Virus record (IMG/VR): IMGVR_UViG_3300047317_000991
Coordinates: 1-32,659 of that record
Origin: a virus
Length of the DNA: 32,659 nucleotides
Direction: 5' to 3' (one strand)
The notes below the pieces were generated by a model. It did no database searches, was not told where the DNA came from, and was given only the letters and a program-made list of their open reading frames with translations. The translations under genes were made by a program, and so were the position numbers. Below are positions 18,301 through 24,238 of the stretch, in pieces (position 1 is the stretch's first letter; every line of letters starts with the position of its first letter).

Positions 18301-18316
18301 CCGGCAAATCGGGCAT
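12320..18316 (-). CDS. Giant polyvalent protein, 1998 aa: transglycosylase, papain-like peptidase, GNAT-like and LPD38-like regions
   Basis: A Pro-rich linker (about residues 66-135) precedes a lytic transglycosylase domain at about 225-340 with catalytic Glu248 in QQESGFNP, plus AQGIAQFMP and AYNAGPGNV. A papain/C39-like region follows, with Cys391 in SACGPAAAVR and His471 in NHYFTADGYD. A GNAT-like acetyltransferase segment is at about 870-965 (VAVDPAYQRQGIGTALY). Residues about 1150-1220 look like a coiled coil. The C-terminal half, around DATIDFNRGG (1586) and IPFLNVGVQG, resembles the LPD38 domain of large polyvalent proteins. Such proteins are packaged in the virion and ejected with DNA, the hydrolases opening the cell wall and the enzymes acting in the host. 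The motif SLTNPLGTGN occurs at 52 and again near 608. Enzyme domains are clear; the overall role is inferred. Confidence 0.85.
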   Translation of the reverse strand: MPDLPDIPEDQYRQYEADQFQQQASRRIDGLSFENAANSRIATLERPPSSDSLTNPLGTGNITPSQAPPPEPPVEAPVPPPPSPAPIAPPELSPPPPDQPPPADVVGPPPPPVAPAPQPVVAPPPPPAPAPQAPPAASTGDWFGSALNAAAAAGANVQTFANDLTSRVASGGQDIFGHAINAVAQAGGDVQQFASTFTPPPPTPPVAATALSTSGSQTGTGGLQAYAQQMASKYGIDPQVFVAQIQQESGFNPAARSGAGAQGIAQFMPATAAGVGLDPSDPYASLEAAARMDAQNLQKYGGDWSKTLAAYNAGPGNVDKYGGVPPFQETQTYVKNILGAARSTGQQALEGVGGAIGNAASAVSTAGRNAINTVSQFGDAQLSSDEAYSACGPAAAVRFAQMFGRNPTLREATDLAKTVGWTVAQGMAGLGSEKALMDKMGVPTTMVGPDIQRLAAEAQTGNPVTISTQNHYFTADGYDPNSGAFHVGRSGLDLKGGSEWMTPAQMSALMGPVQGGLLADNPQVPAPSTADQGSNPRSFLDRAKDAIGGAFNAVGTAVQQAVPSSLGTADQDVNRLDSAVQQASSLSAAADTMGIMGPAANPPTPSDSLTNPLGTGNLAPQQSPVDRLKSAFGDFIDSVQGQGGVMTAAQQPTPSDTLTNPARSTVMPADRSLQPSTSGLTEGPIPSGIPIVSGAGNLAANAINTAGDAVKANIQNDPSLLAQVVRAVAGGESSTAIQRDLLAKYGTWIPDDRFTPEDRDRAGSLAMLVGGAEMGGAGDAVDALGNKIKPLEEQAAQLAGRTLEGGAGLLGLGQPAASPGAAASASAAPSLEDFLRTAPRADDVVPTQTVDQLAQNLRTRTGPPGISIERGYLGIPGGPEVADTGTRYVVSRNAQGEPVGVLELHIDQPSGQPGLLQVAVDPAYQRQGIGTALYQAAQDAGFDVEAASGAGGYTDAGARFAYARRYPSADSAQAAGVHPLTTVDPVAAQATHPSNSAMPPEAAVANQAAHQVGETSAATGTPLDRINAMYAAPKGGDSILQRMADARTAIVRALTDRGVDIAQAQQAYATALARPLNADEMMYELSRLQPGPAAETRLQQGLAPAIRSVGDDYQALRNYVTARSNIQVADGVGQDLVRNLADTQVPSNLTDKVNSAQTSLRGRQAALERLQADSLPDGARVAAAQRSVTSAQRTLTRAQSAVETARQAVLDSASRSGAEATANRMFSGGVNKADSEAAIQQIQQELGPERFARVQAAADQVSEYGRTLRQRLVDSGVLSADQADEMASKYPDWVKTRILQHMDNASGGGQASGTGIGLGSRDVHAYTQAGTVAAREDPLASMVAYTHQVEKMAMKNDAFNAAVKLDQASPSPQLRPVTGDFHPTSDQATVQGFINGQKQRFVTDNKALGQAIEGAHQTSLPKFMTAWANVFRNVAASRNPAFVAGHASFTIPQYIFRQTALEGGPQALPRVLSELAKGYGDVFQGMLQGKTLAEAGEGTQQLLLGGGGQFGALSGSSQDAARMVEQMRGIPINSPAGVRSLIRDLITLKPVENLVNRVDYGPRVAAMRLAEQRGMNPVQAIVAGRDATIDFNRGGTATRLLSQMIPFLNVGVQGPLQVARTFRSNPRAAIFTAGSLIGMPTVAAEIWNNADPQRAKDYADVPKYIKDQGIVIMLPTEAPVDARGDRHPQFAWINTRNWSPFVSMAREATDRAMGKDTGSWQDAAGSMLAGALPVQATGPADFAQKMALSLPGVQTAAQLALNKDFYRNRDIVTNRADVAASPTAKWLTPAAQRLADVVAPGSTARPSAIDFAIRNIGAGTATAGLSATDMALKSAGYGPAQTPNQSAAGPSTIPVLGSVVGRFVRGNTGESLQQARQAALTPSATQLLRDAGVQYTPTPVPSTVQGIPLQLDEETQLQETANRYVDDFIHRTAQTAGWQRATPAQRQTMIEQAVNLGHQRAEGEILRAIPSEERRARLAQALPQRGAASAAAQAWMNP

Positions 18317-18322
18317 GCTGGC

Positions 18323-20101
18323 CTACTGGAGCTTGAAGGATCCCGCGCCGATGCCCGTCTGCGGGGCGTACTTGGGCAGACTCTGGTTGAACAGCGCCTG
18401 CGCGTCGTCCTTGGTATACCCCTGGGATTCCCACTGCCCCAATAGAAGTTGCTGTTGCGAAGGCGTTAAATTATTCCAGGTGCCCGGCGCCATCTGGTTG
18501 GGCGCCACCAGCGTGTTCAGGGCGGCCTGACCGGAGGGATCGGTGGGCTGGCCGCCGGTGGCGCTGCCGAGGAAGTTGCTCATGTTGACCGCGGTCGGCT
18601 GCACTCCCGTGGTGGCCCCGCCACCGGGGATGTACTGGCCGGCGGCGGCGGCGACGAGGTCTTTCATTCCGCCGGGGGTCGCTCCGAGCACCTTCTGGTA
18701 CTGCGCGTAATCGGCCGGTCCGCGGAGTCCGGCCATCATCGTCAGGTAGTTCTGGGCCGCAGTTTGCTGCGCCTGCCACGCGGCCAGGGTCTGCACCGGT
18801 TGTCCGCCGGGTTGTCCCGTGGCGGCCGTCGTCGGCGACGTCGGGGCTGACGGAGTCGTCGTTGCTGCGGCAGGAGTCGTCGTGGAAGGCATGCCGTACG
18901 CGACGTTGCCGCTCTGGGCATAGCCCTGAGCCCACTCTGCCTGTGCGGTTTGCGCTGCCTGGGCGGCACTCATGCCGGTGCCTTGCAACTGGGCAATCCG
19001 CGCGGTGGTGTACTGGTCCTGGCTCGAGGTGCCACCCGCCGCGGGCGTTGCGGCTTGAGCCGCCGGGGCGGTGAAACTGATCCCGCTCGGCATGCCGTAG
19101 GCGACGTTGCCGCTCTGGGCAAAGCCCTGCGCCCATTCGGCTTGCGCGGTCTGGGTGGCTTGCTGGGCGCTCTGGCCGTTTTGCTGCAGTTGCGCCACGC
19201 GCGCGGTCATCCACTGCGCGGAGGTAGGCGCCTGCCAGGCCGCGCCGGTCGCTGCGGCCGCTGCCGGAGTAGAGGTCAGACCGGACGGCATGCCGTACGC
19301 GACATTGCCGGACTGAGCGTAGCCCTGCGCCCATTCGGATTGAGCGGTCTGCTGAGCCTGCTGCTGGCTCATGCCGTTCTGCTGCAACTGGGCCGTGCGC
19401 GCGGTCATGTATGACGCCTGCGTCAGTGCCGCCGGAGCGGCTCCTCCTCCACCTGTTGCTGGTGTCGTTGCGGCCGTCGTCCCGCCGACAGTGGCCGGCT
19501 GGGTGATGGGTGGCACGGGCGAATACGTCGGCGGGGTGTACCAGCCGGTGAGCTCGGCCGTCTTGGCGGCCTGGTCGTAGGCCTGTTGCTGGGACGCCAG
19601 CGTCTGCTGGCCCTGTTGCGGCACGCCCCACACCCCGAACTGCTGGGCGTAGTTCGTCATCGTCGTCGCCTGCTGCTGGGCGATGTCGGCGAGCTGCTTG
19701 ATGGCGGCCTGCGTCGGCATGCCGTTGTAGGTACCGGTGGCCCCGGCGACCGACAGGTCGTTGGCGATCGACTGGGCGGCTTTCTGGTACGCCTCCTGGT
19801 CGGTGTCCAGTTTGAGCTTGGCGTCGTAGTACACCTGCAGCGCGTTCGCCTGCAGGTTGTTGAGGATGGCCTGGTTGACCGCGGGGTTGGTGCCCACGGG
19901 ACCGTTCGGATTCGAGGGCGTGCTCGGATTCGAGGGAGAACTGGGAGCGCTGGGAGTGCCGCCGACGAGGGTGGCGCTACCGGTGGGGGTATTGCCGCCC
20001 TGTTTGGCGTTGTCGACGGCGGCGGCCGCGTCGCTAGCGTTGACCGTGATGGTGCCCTTGCCGCCGTCGGGACCGGTGATGGGAACGGTAAACGTCGCCA
20101 T
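18323..20101 (-). CDS. 592-aa repeat protein, probable virion internal protein
   Basis: Residues about 1-60 include a strand-rich start (TFTVPITGPDGGKGTITV) and a Pro/Ser linker. A helical Gln-rich region follows. Three repeats at about 231-274, 297-340 and 364-406 each read TARxAQLQ, AQTAQxEWAQG and SGNVAYGMPS. The C-terminal part contains a helix-loop segment (TPSQQQLLLGQWESQGYTKD) that could be an EF-hand-like or other small fold. No enzyme motif is seen. It lies just upstream of the giant polyvalent protein, so an ejected or core protein is likely. The ATG has a strong TAAGGAGG ribosome-binding site. Confidence 0.6.
   Translation of the reverse strand: MATFTVPITGPDGGKGTITVNASDAAAAVDNAKQGGNTPTGSATLVGGTPSAPSSPSNPSTPSNPNGPVGTNPAVNQAILNNLQANALQVYYDAKLKLDTDQEAYQKAAQSIANDLSVAGATGTYNGMPTQAAIKQLADIAQQQATTMTNYAQQFGVWGVPQQGQQTLASQQQAYDQAAKTAELTGWYTPPTYSPVPPITQPATVGGTTAATTPATGGGGAAPAALTQASYMTARTAQLQQNGMSQQQAQQTAQSEWAQGYAQSGNVAYGMPSGLTSTPAAAAATGAAWQAPTSAQWMTARVAQLQQNGQSAQQATQTAQAEWAQGFAQSGNVAYGMPSGISFTAPAAQAATPAAGGTSSQDQYTTARIAQLQGTGMSAAQAAQTAQAEWAQGYAQSGNVAYGMPSTTTPAAATTTPSAPTSPTTAATGQPGGQPVQTLAAWQAQQTAAQNYLTMMAGLRGPADYAQYQKVLGATPGGMKDLVAAAAGQYIPGGGATTGVQPTAVNMSNFLGSATGGQPTDPSGQAALNTLVAPNQMAPGTWNNLTPSQQQLLLGQWESQGYTKDDAQALFNQSLPKYAPQTGIGAGSFKLQ
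18884..19411 (-). repeat. Three long imperfect coding repeats in the 592-aa protein
   Basis: Each copy is about 43 residues (129 bp) and ends in SGNVAYGMPS. Spacers of 20-25 residues are Ala/Thr/Pro-rich. Matching DNA blocks such as gacgttgccgctctgggc recur, so homologous recombination between copies is possible. Confidence 0.85.
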
Positions 20102-20110
20102 GGCTCCTCC

Positions 20111-20539
20111 TTACCCGCCGAACGGGACCACGGGCGTGATGTTGGGATTCGGCGCGGTCAGCATGCCGCGGGGCACGGCCGGCACCGGCACGCCGCTGGG
20201 CGCCTGGGGCGGGGTCATCTCGGTGACCGGCCCGCTCGGCATACCGGGCGGGGTCGGCAGCCGGAGCTGCGGGTACGCCTTGAGCACGGTCTTGTAGACC
20301 TGGGTGAACCCCTGCGGCCCGAGGCGCTGCATCTCCTGCTGGCGGCCCTGCAGGTTCGGCGTGCCGTCGGGGTTAAATAACTGTGCCCGGTAATATTCCA
20401 ACTTTTGTGTCTCACTCAACTGAGCCGCAAAGGGGGCTGTTCCCTGGGGTGCCATAGCTGCTGCGATACGTGCTGACTCTTGATCAATCCAGACAGCGAG
20501 GTCTGTAGCCACAGAATCGAGCAGGCCGGGCTCGGGCAT
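20111..20539 (-). CDS. Hypothetical 142-aa late protein next to the portal
   Basis: The first half is alpha-helical (DSVATDLAVWIDQESARIAA). The second half is Gln-rich and then Pro-rich (LPTPPGMPSG). I recognise no family. It lies in the head operon between the portal and the 592-aa protein, but a homing endonuclease separates it from the portal. The first 57 or so codons use A/T-ending codons, including TTA-TTT, and the remainder is G/C3-rich, the same switch as in the capsid gene. The ATG at 20539 is chosen because the frame to the left lacks a good start; further upstream it would overlap the HNH promoter. Confidence 0.55.
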   Translation of the reverse strand: MPEPGLLDSVATDLAVWIDQESARIAAAMAPQGTAPFAAQLSETQKLEYYRAQLFNPDGTPNLQGRQQEMQRLGPQGFTQVYKTVLKAYPQLRLPTPPGMPSGPVTEMTPPQAPSGVPVPAVPRGMLTAPNPNITPVVPFGG

Positions 20540-20564
20540 CAGTCGGCCAGACTCCGTTCGCGGG

Positions 20565-20570
20565 TATACT
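20565..20570 (+). promoter_or_regulatory. Candidate -10 element placing the HNH start near the transcription start
   Basis: TATACT matches five of six -10 consensus bases. The predicted start site falls close to the GTG at 20578, so the HNH mRNA could be leaderless. No good -35 is visible. Confidence 0.35.
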
Positions 20571-20577
20571 TTCGGAT

Positions 20578-21324
20578 GTGGAGAGACGTACTTTCGACAG
20601 ACAACCCAACGGTTGGCTGTATGCGGCAACGGGAAAAGTCACCAGGGTCTGTCCTGAGTGCGGTGAGTCCTTTGAACGCCATCCGTCTGTTGCGGCGACG
20701 CAGCGCTATTGCAGCGTGGCGTGTCGAGATGCAGTTGGTCATACCGAGATCGAGTGCCGTGAATGTGGAACAACGTTCACGTTGCGCAAAAGCCTGGCGA
20801 CCAAGCGTCAGTTCTGTGGTCGTCGATGCGCCAATGCAACTCGGATGCGCATCCAGAATGACCCGGGCACATTCTGGGATCACGTCCGGACTGGCTTCCC
20901 GGACCAATGCTGGCCGTGGACGGGCGCAACGCACAATGGCTACGGATACTACTCGCGTGAGAAAAAGACCCAGACAGCGCATCGTATTGCATGGGAATTG
21001 ACGCATCAGCAGCAGATCCCGGATGGACTCGTGATTCGGCATCGGTGCGACAACCCGCCCTGCTGCAACCCCAGTCATTTGATCGTCGGGACCCGCCACG
21101 ACAACTCGAGAGACATGGCTGAACGGCAACGCAGTGGAGCAATTGGTCGCATGCCACGTGGCTCCGCGCACCCCCTCGCCATCCTGAACGAAGAACAGGT
21201 GCGCATGATTCGGGTGGCCGCAGCGAGTGGCGAATCGTATGCCAGTCTTGGGCGACGCTTCGGGATCAACCCTGTCGGGATTCGGCATATCGTCGTGCGC
21301 AAGACCTGGAAACATGTCGATTAA
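20578..21324 (+). CDS. HNH endonuclease with paired zinc ribbons, 248 aa
   Basis: The N-terminus has two Cys4-type fingers: CPECGESF with CSVAC, and CRECGTTF with CGRRC. Next is an HNH_3-type nuclease core: CWPWTGATHNGYGYY, HRCDNPPCCNPSHLIVGT and then HDNSRDM. A C-terminal helix-turn-helix (YASLGRRFGINPVGIRHI) would help target binding. It is probably a selfish homing endonuclease. It runs against the late operon between portal and the 142-aa gene, and its TAA overlaps the portal's TAA in a TTAA, so it fits exactly at the portal end. The GTG at 20578 is preceded closely by a -10-like TATACT and has no clear ribosome-binding site. Confidence 0.88.
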   Translation: MERRTFDRQPNGWLYAATGKVTRVCPECGESFERHPSVAATQRYCSVACRDAVGHTEIECRECGTTFTLRKSLATKRQFCGRRCANATRMRIQNDPGTFWDHVRTGFPDQCWPWTGATHNGYGYYSREKKTQTAHRIAWELTHQQQIPDGLVIRHRCDNPPCCNPSHLIVGTRHDNSRDMAERQRSGAIGRMPRGSAHPLAILNEEQVRMIRVAAASGESYASLGRRFGINPVGIRHIVVRKTWKHVD

Positions 21325-23381
21325 CGCCCCGGGCCTATCGGCAGCATGTTGGGCGGCGGGTTGGGCACGACGACGTTGCCGGCCGGCGCGCCGCCGGGAG
21401 GCATGGCCAGCCCTGGTTGACCGCCGGGAGGAGGTGGCGCGAGAGGCAGGCCCGCTCCGGGCGACGGCACCGGGTTCGGGGGCATGCCGCCGGGCATCGG
21501 TCCCGACGGCGGGGTACCGGGCGTGCCGGGCACGTTGGTGACCGCGCCGGTCTGCAGCCCGGCCATCTCGGCCGGGCTGGGGTTGCCCGCGGCGTTGACG
21601 CGTTTGGCCTGGATGGTGCCCAGTTTCTGGAAGACGGCGTCCTTCAACTGCTGCTGGATCTCGGGGCTCTGCTTGAGATCGTGCAGCAGCCAGGAGCGTT
21701 CGACCTCGTCGGGGTTGCCGCCGGCCTCGGTGACCGCGTCCTCGTAGGTGATCAACTTGAGCTGCATCTTCTCGCCGATGCTGCGGATCTGGATGATCTC
21801 GTTCGAGGGGGTGGACGGGCTCAACCGCACGGTGTAGCGGTGGATGCCCTCGAGGTCGGCGGGGTCCATGCGCAGCCAGGAGCCCTTGGTCTGGCCGGCG
21901 CCTCGTCCACCCGTCTTGCCGGGCTGTTCGCCCCAGGCATAGACCGACTCGGCGATCCTGTTCTCGATCAGCCACGACTCGAAGCCGGTTCTCTCGGCGA
22001 GCGCCACTTCCGCGTTGCTGACGATGGGATTGAAGGCGAGCCCGGCGAGGTAGGCGGCCTGGTTGAGGGCGTACCCCGACTGGTCGGCGCCCACCGCGCC
22101 CGAGAACGCGGCCGGCATAGCCCGTTCGACCAACTGCTGCACGTTGGTCAGCAGCTTCGAGGCGTCCTGGCCGGACTGGGGCTGGTCGACGGGGGTGACG
22201 TCGAAGGGGTAGAGCTTGCCCGGCTCGAGGCGGTCCTGGACGGCCTGCTCCTGACCGCTGGCCCCGTACGGCAGCCCCGGGATCTGGTTCGGGTTGGTGG
22301 TCTGCTTCCAGGCCGGGAAGCCGGTCAGGTACGCCGAGTTGCCCTGCATCGTCAGCAGGGAGTCGATCAGTCTGAAGAGCTGCAGGTAGCCGTACAGGAC
22401 GCTGAGGCCGGCGTGCTCCGGGAGTCTCGATGCCGTGGTGATGCCGAGCGCGTGGAAGTAGGGACCTCTGAGGGTGTGCAAATGCGGGTCGCCGTAACTG
22501 TGCTGGGTGACCTTACACAGGGTGGACTGGTCGTTGCCCTTCGCGATCTGGTTAGGTCCCGACAGGCACACCACCTGCACGTGCTCGTCCCAGGCCTCGA
22601 TGCATTTCAAGGTGGTGGAGCCGGCCGTCTTCATGATGTGGCTCCACTCGGGGCGCGCGAGCTGGGCCGCCTGGGGATCGAAGCTCCTGTCCTTTGAGGG
22701 AGCACGGACGTTGCCACTGGAGTCGAGCTCGGCGCCGAAACGCTCGAGGGCTTCGAGGTAGGGCACGTCCTTGATCTCCACCACCGACGTGTAGCCGTTC
22801 TCGTTGCGCGTGTAATAGAAGGATTCGGGCGGGACGTCGGTGGTGGCGATGGGGTACGGCAGGCCGAGTTTGAGATTTTCGGTGTGCTTGTCGTAGGCCA
22901 GGTCCTGGGCGTGCTGGTCGAGGCCGTCCTGCTCGAGCTCTTTCTGATAACTCTCGGAGTCGAGGGCGTACGTGCTCCACGCCGCGGCGCTTCTTTCCAG
23001 GGTTTTTAAGATGCCTTCCCCTTTAACGGCGAGGCTCCACATGAAGAGGCGGGAGAGCTGCCGCCGTGCTTCCTGTTCCTGTCGCTGCCAGCTCGCCTCG
23101 AAGAAGCGCTCTCGTCGCGTCGAGTTCTCCTGGTAGACGTCGCCGAAGCCGACGGGTCGGAAGCCTACCGTCGGGGCGTTGACGCTCAGGGCGGCGGCCA
23201 CGTTCTGGGCGATGTGCAACGCCAGTGGGGCTCTGACCTCCACCGCTGTCTTGCGGTACGCCTCGGGGATCTCGATCGGGAAATTCGAAAACAGGGTGGC
23301 GTCGATGTCGCGATAGAGAACGTCGCGATCGTGGAAGTCGCGCTGCAACTGGTCGGCGAGCTCGCACGTGAGTTGCTGCAT
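21321..23381 (-). CDS. Portal protein, about 686 aa
   Basis: A long protein, upstream of the head genes and downstream of the large terminase, with a portal-like body: a helical N-terminal region and a YRKTAVEVRAPLALHIAQNV segment. The middle contains PPESFYYTRNENGYTSVVEI and LSVLYGYLQLFRLIDSLLTM, typical of the wing and stem parts of dodecameric portals. After about residue 600 the tail is Pro/Gly-rich (GMPPNPVPSP and related), presumably flexible. It would form the DNA channel at the capsid vertex. The ATG at 23381 has GGAAGAG just upstream and is preferred; a TTG at 23447 would add 22 residues but lacks a ribosome-binding site. Family assignment is by position and residue patterns. Confidence 0.75.
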   Translation of the reverse strand: MQQLTCELADQLQRDFHDRDVLYRDIDATLFSNFPIEIPEAYRKTAVEVRAPLALHIAQNVAAALSVNAPTVGFRPVGFGDVYQENSTRRERFFEASWQRQEQEARRQLSRLFMWSLAVKGEGILKTLERSAAAWSTYALDSESYQKELEQDGLDQHAQDLAYDKHTENLKLGLPYPIATTDVPPESFYYTRNENGYTSVVEIKDVPYLEALERFGAELDSSGNVRAPSKDRSFDPQAAQLARPEWSHIMKTAGSTTLKCIEAWDEHVQVVCLSGPNQIAKGNDQSTLCKVTQHSYGDPHLHTLRGPYFHALGITTASRLPEHAGLSVLYGYLQLFRLIDSLLTMQGNSAYLTGFPAWKQTTNPNQIPGLPYGASGQEQAVQDRLEPGKLYPFDVTPVDQPQSGQDASKLLTNVQQLVERAMPAAFSGAVGADQSGYALNQAAYLAGLAFNPIVSNAEVALAERTGFESWLIENRIAESVYAWGEQPGKTGGRGAGQTKGSWLRMDPADLEGIHRYTVRLSPSTPSNEIIQIRSIGEKMQLKLITYEDAVTEAGGNPDEVERSWLLHDLKQSPEIQQQLKDAVFQKLGTIQAKRVNAAGNPSPAEMAGLQTGAVTNVPGTPGTPPSGPMPGGMPPNPVPSPGAGLPLAPPPPGGQPGLAMPPGGAPAGNVVVPNPPPNMLPIGPGR

Positions 23382-23459
23382 GGTCTCTTCCGCGGACGCG
23401 GACTTACCCCACCCCGCCGGACCGGACGAACGGGTGAGTGTAGCCAAGATACGCAGAGT

Positions 23460-24050
23460 TTACGGCGGCGACTGCTCGAGCGTATCTACGCGTTCTTGCA
23501 AGGAGTGAATGAGCTCTTCGTGACGAGACAGAGCGAGTTCGTGGGTACTCACCGCGGCATACAGCAGGACCATGCCGCGTTTGACCTGCGACCACAGGTC
23601 GCGTTCGCTGCTGGTCAGCGCGGCCAGGTCAGTCGCGTCGATGACGTCGTTGGCGATCTTGAGCTGGCGTTCGGCGCGATCCTTGTGCAATTCGGCTTTC
23701 GTAATGTGCTCGTTGGCGTGCAGGACGCGGTAGCCGACACCGCGCAACGTGGCGACCTCGCGTTTCGCGTCGCTTTTGCGTAACTCGCGGAGCGCGCGGG
23801 ACATGCTGGCGTAGAGCAACGGTTTGGCCGAGGTGTCCATCTCGAGCAACGCCAGCAGATCGGCGTACGGAATGACTTCGCCTGGCGCAACCGCGAGCAG
23901 GTATTCGTACAGGACGCGCCAGAAGGCACGTCCATCGGCACGTCTGGGAACAAACCGTTCGCGCTCCGGTTCTGGGATCGGAGAAGAGCCTTGCTCAGCC
24001 TCGCCACGCCCCGCCAAGCCACGCCTAGCCGTGTTCTGGGACCGAGTCAC
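23460..24050 (-). CDS. Winged-helix-like plus coiled-coil protein, about 196 aa
   Basis: The recognisable part begins near RAFWRVLYEYLLAVAPGE. It contains a winged-helix pattern (IPYADLLALLEMD, MSRALRELRKS, then the wing ATLRGVGYRVL) like the DNA-binding domain of OmpR-type response regulators. A long charged helix, likely coiled coil, follows (HKDRAERQLKIANDVI and HEELIHSLQERVDTLEQ). It probably binds DNA. The start is uncertain: no ATG or GTG exists after the repeat array, so I chose the GTG at 24050, which keeps block A of the array inside the coding sequence; an ATG at 24146 would include more array. The gene lies between the RAMP-like gene and the portal. Confidence 0.6.
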   Translation of the reverse strand: MTRSQNTARRGLAGRGEAEQGSSPIPEPERERFVPRRADGRAFWRVLYEYLLAVAPGEVIPYADLLALLEMDTSAKPLLYASMSRALRELRKSDAKREVATLRGVGYRVLHANEHITKAELHKDRAERQLKIANDVIDATDLAALTSSERDLWSQVKRGMVLLYAAVSTHELALSRHEELIHSLQERVDTLEQSPP

Positions 24051-24238
24051 GAAAACCCTGCCTTGCCTCGCCTGGCCGGGCCAAGCCACGCCACGCTCCG
24101 CCCAGCCTGGCCTCGCCCGGGCCGAGGCCCGCCCGAGCGTGTCCATGAAAACCCTGCCTTGCTACGCCTAGCCCAGCCGTGCCATGCCCTGCCGAGCCCC
24201 GCCAGGCCATGCCTTGCCAAGCCCGGCCCAGCCGTGCT
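23996..24238. repeat. GGCNN pentamer repeat array in three blocks
   Basis: On the plus strand the units are NNGCC. Block A (23996-24030) has seven perfect 5-bp units. Block B (24058-24117) has twelve, then degrades. Block C (24154-24238) has seventeen in strict 5-bp phase, ending on the first base of the RAMP-like gene's stop triplet. Blocks B and C each begin at a 16-bp exact repeat gaaaaccctgccttgc (24051-24066 and 24147-24162), and a degenerate form precedes block A. A second short repeat, GTTCTGGGAYCG, occurs at 24033-24044 and 23969-23980. Because the unit is five bases long, all three minus frames and some plus frames stay open across it. Confidence 0.9.

Noticed and set aside
24051-24162. 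Phage attachment core from the 16-bp repeat
   Set aside because: No integrase gene or tRNA end is visible, and the repeat lies within an array of similar sequence.
23996-24238. CRISPR array
   Set aside because: There is no repeat-spacer structure: the unit is 5 bp with no unique spacers, and no cas1 or cas2 gene is present. The nearby protein is only RAMP-like.
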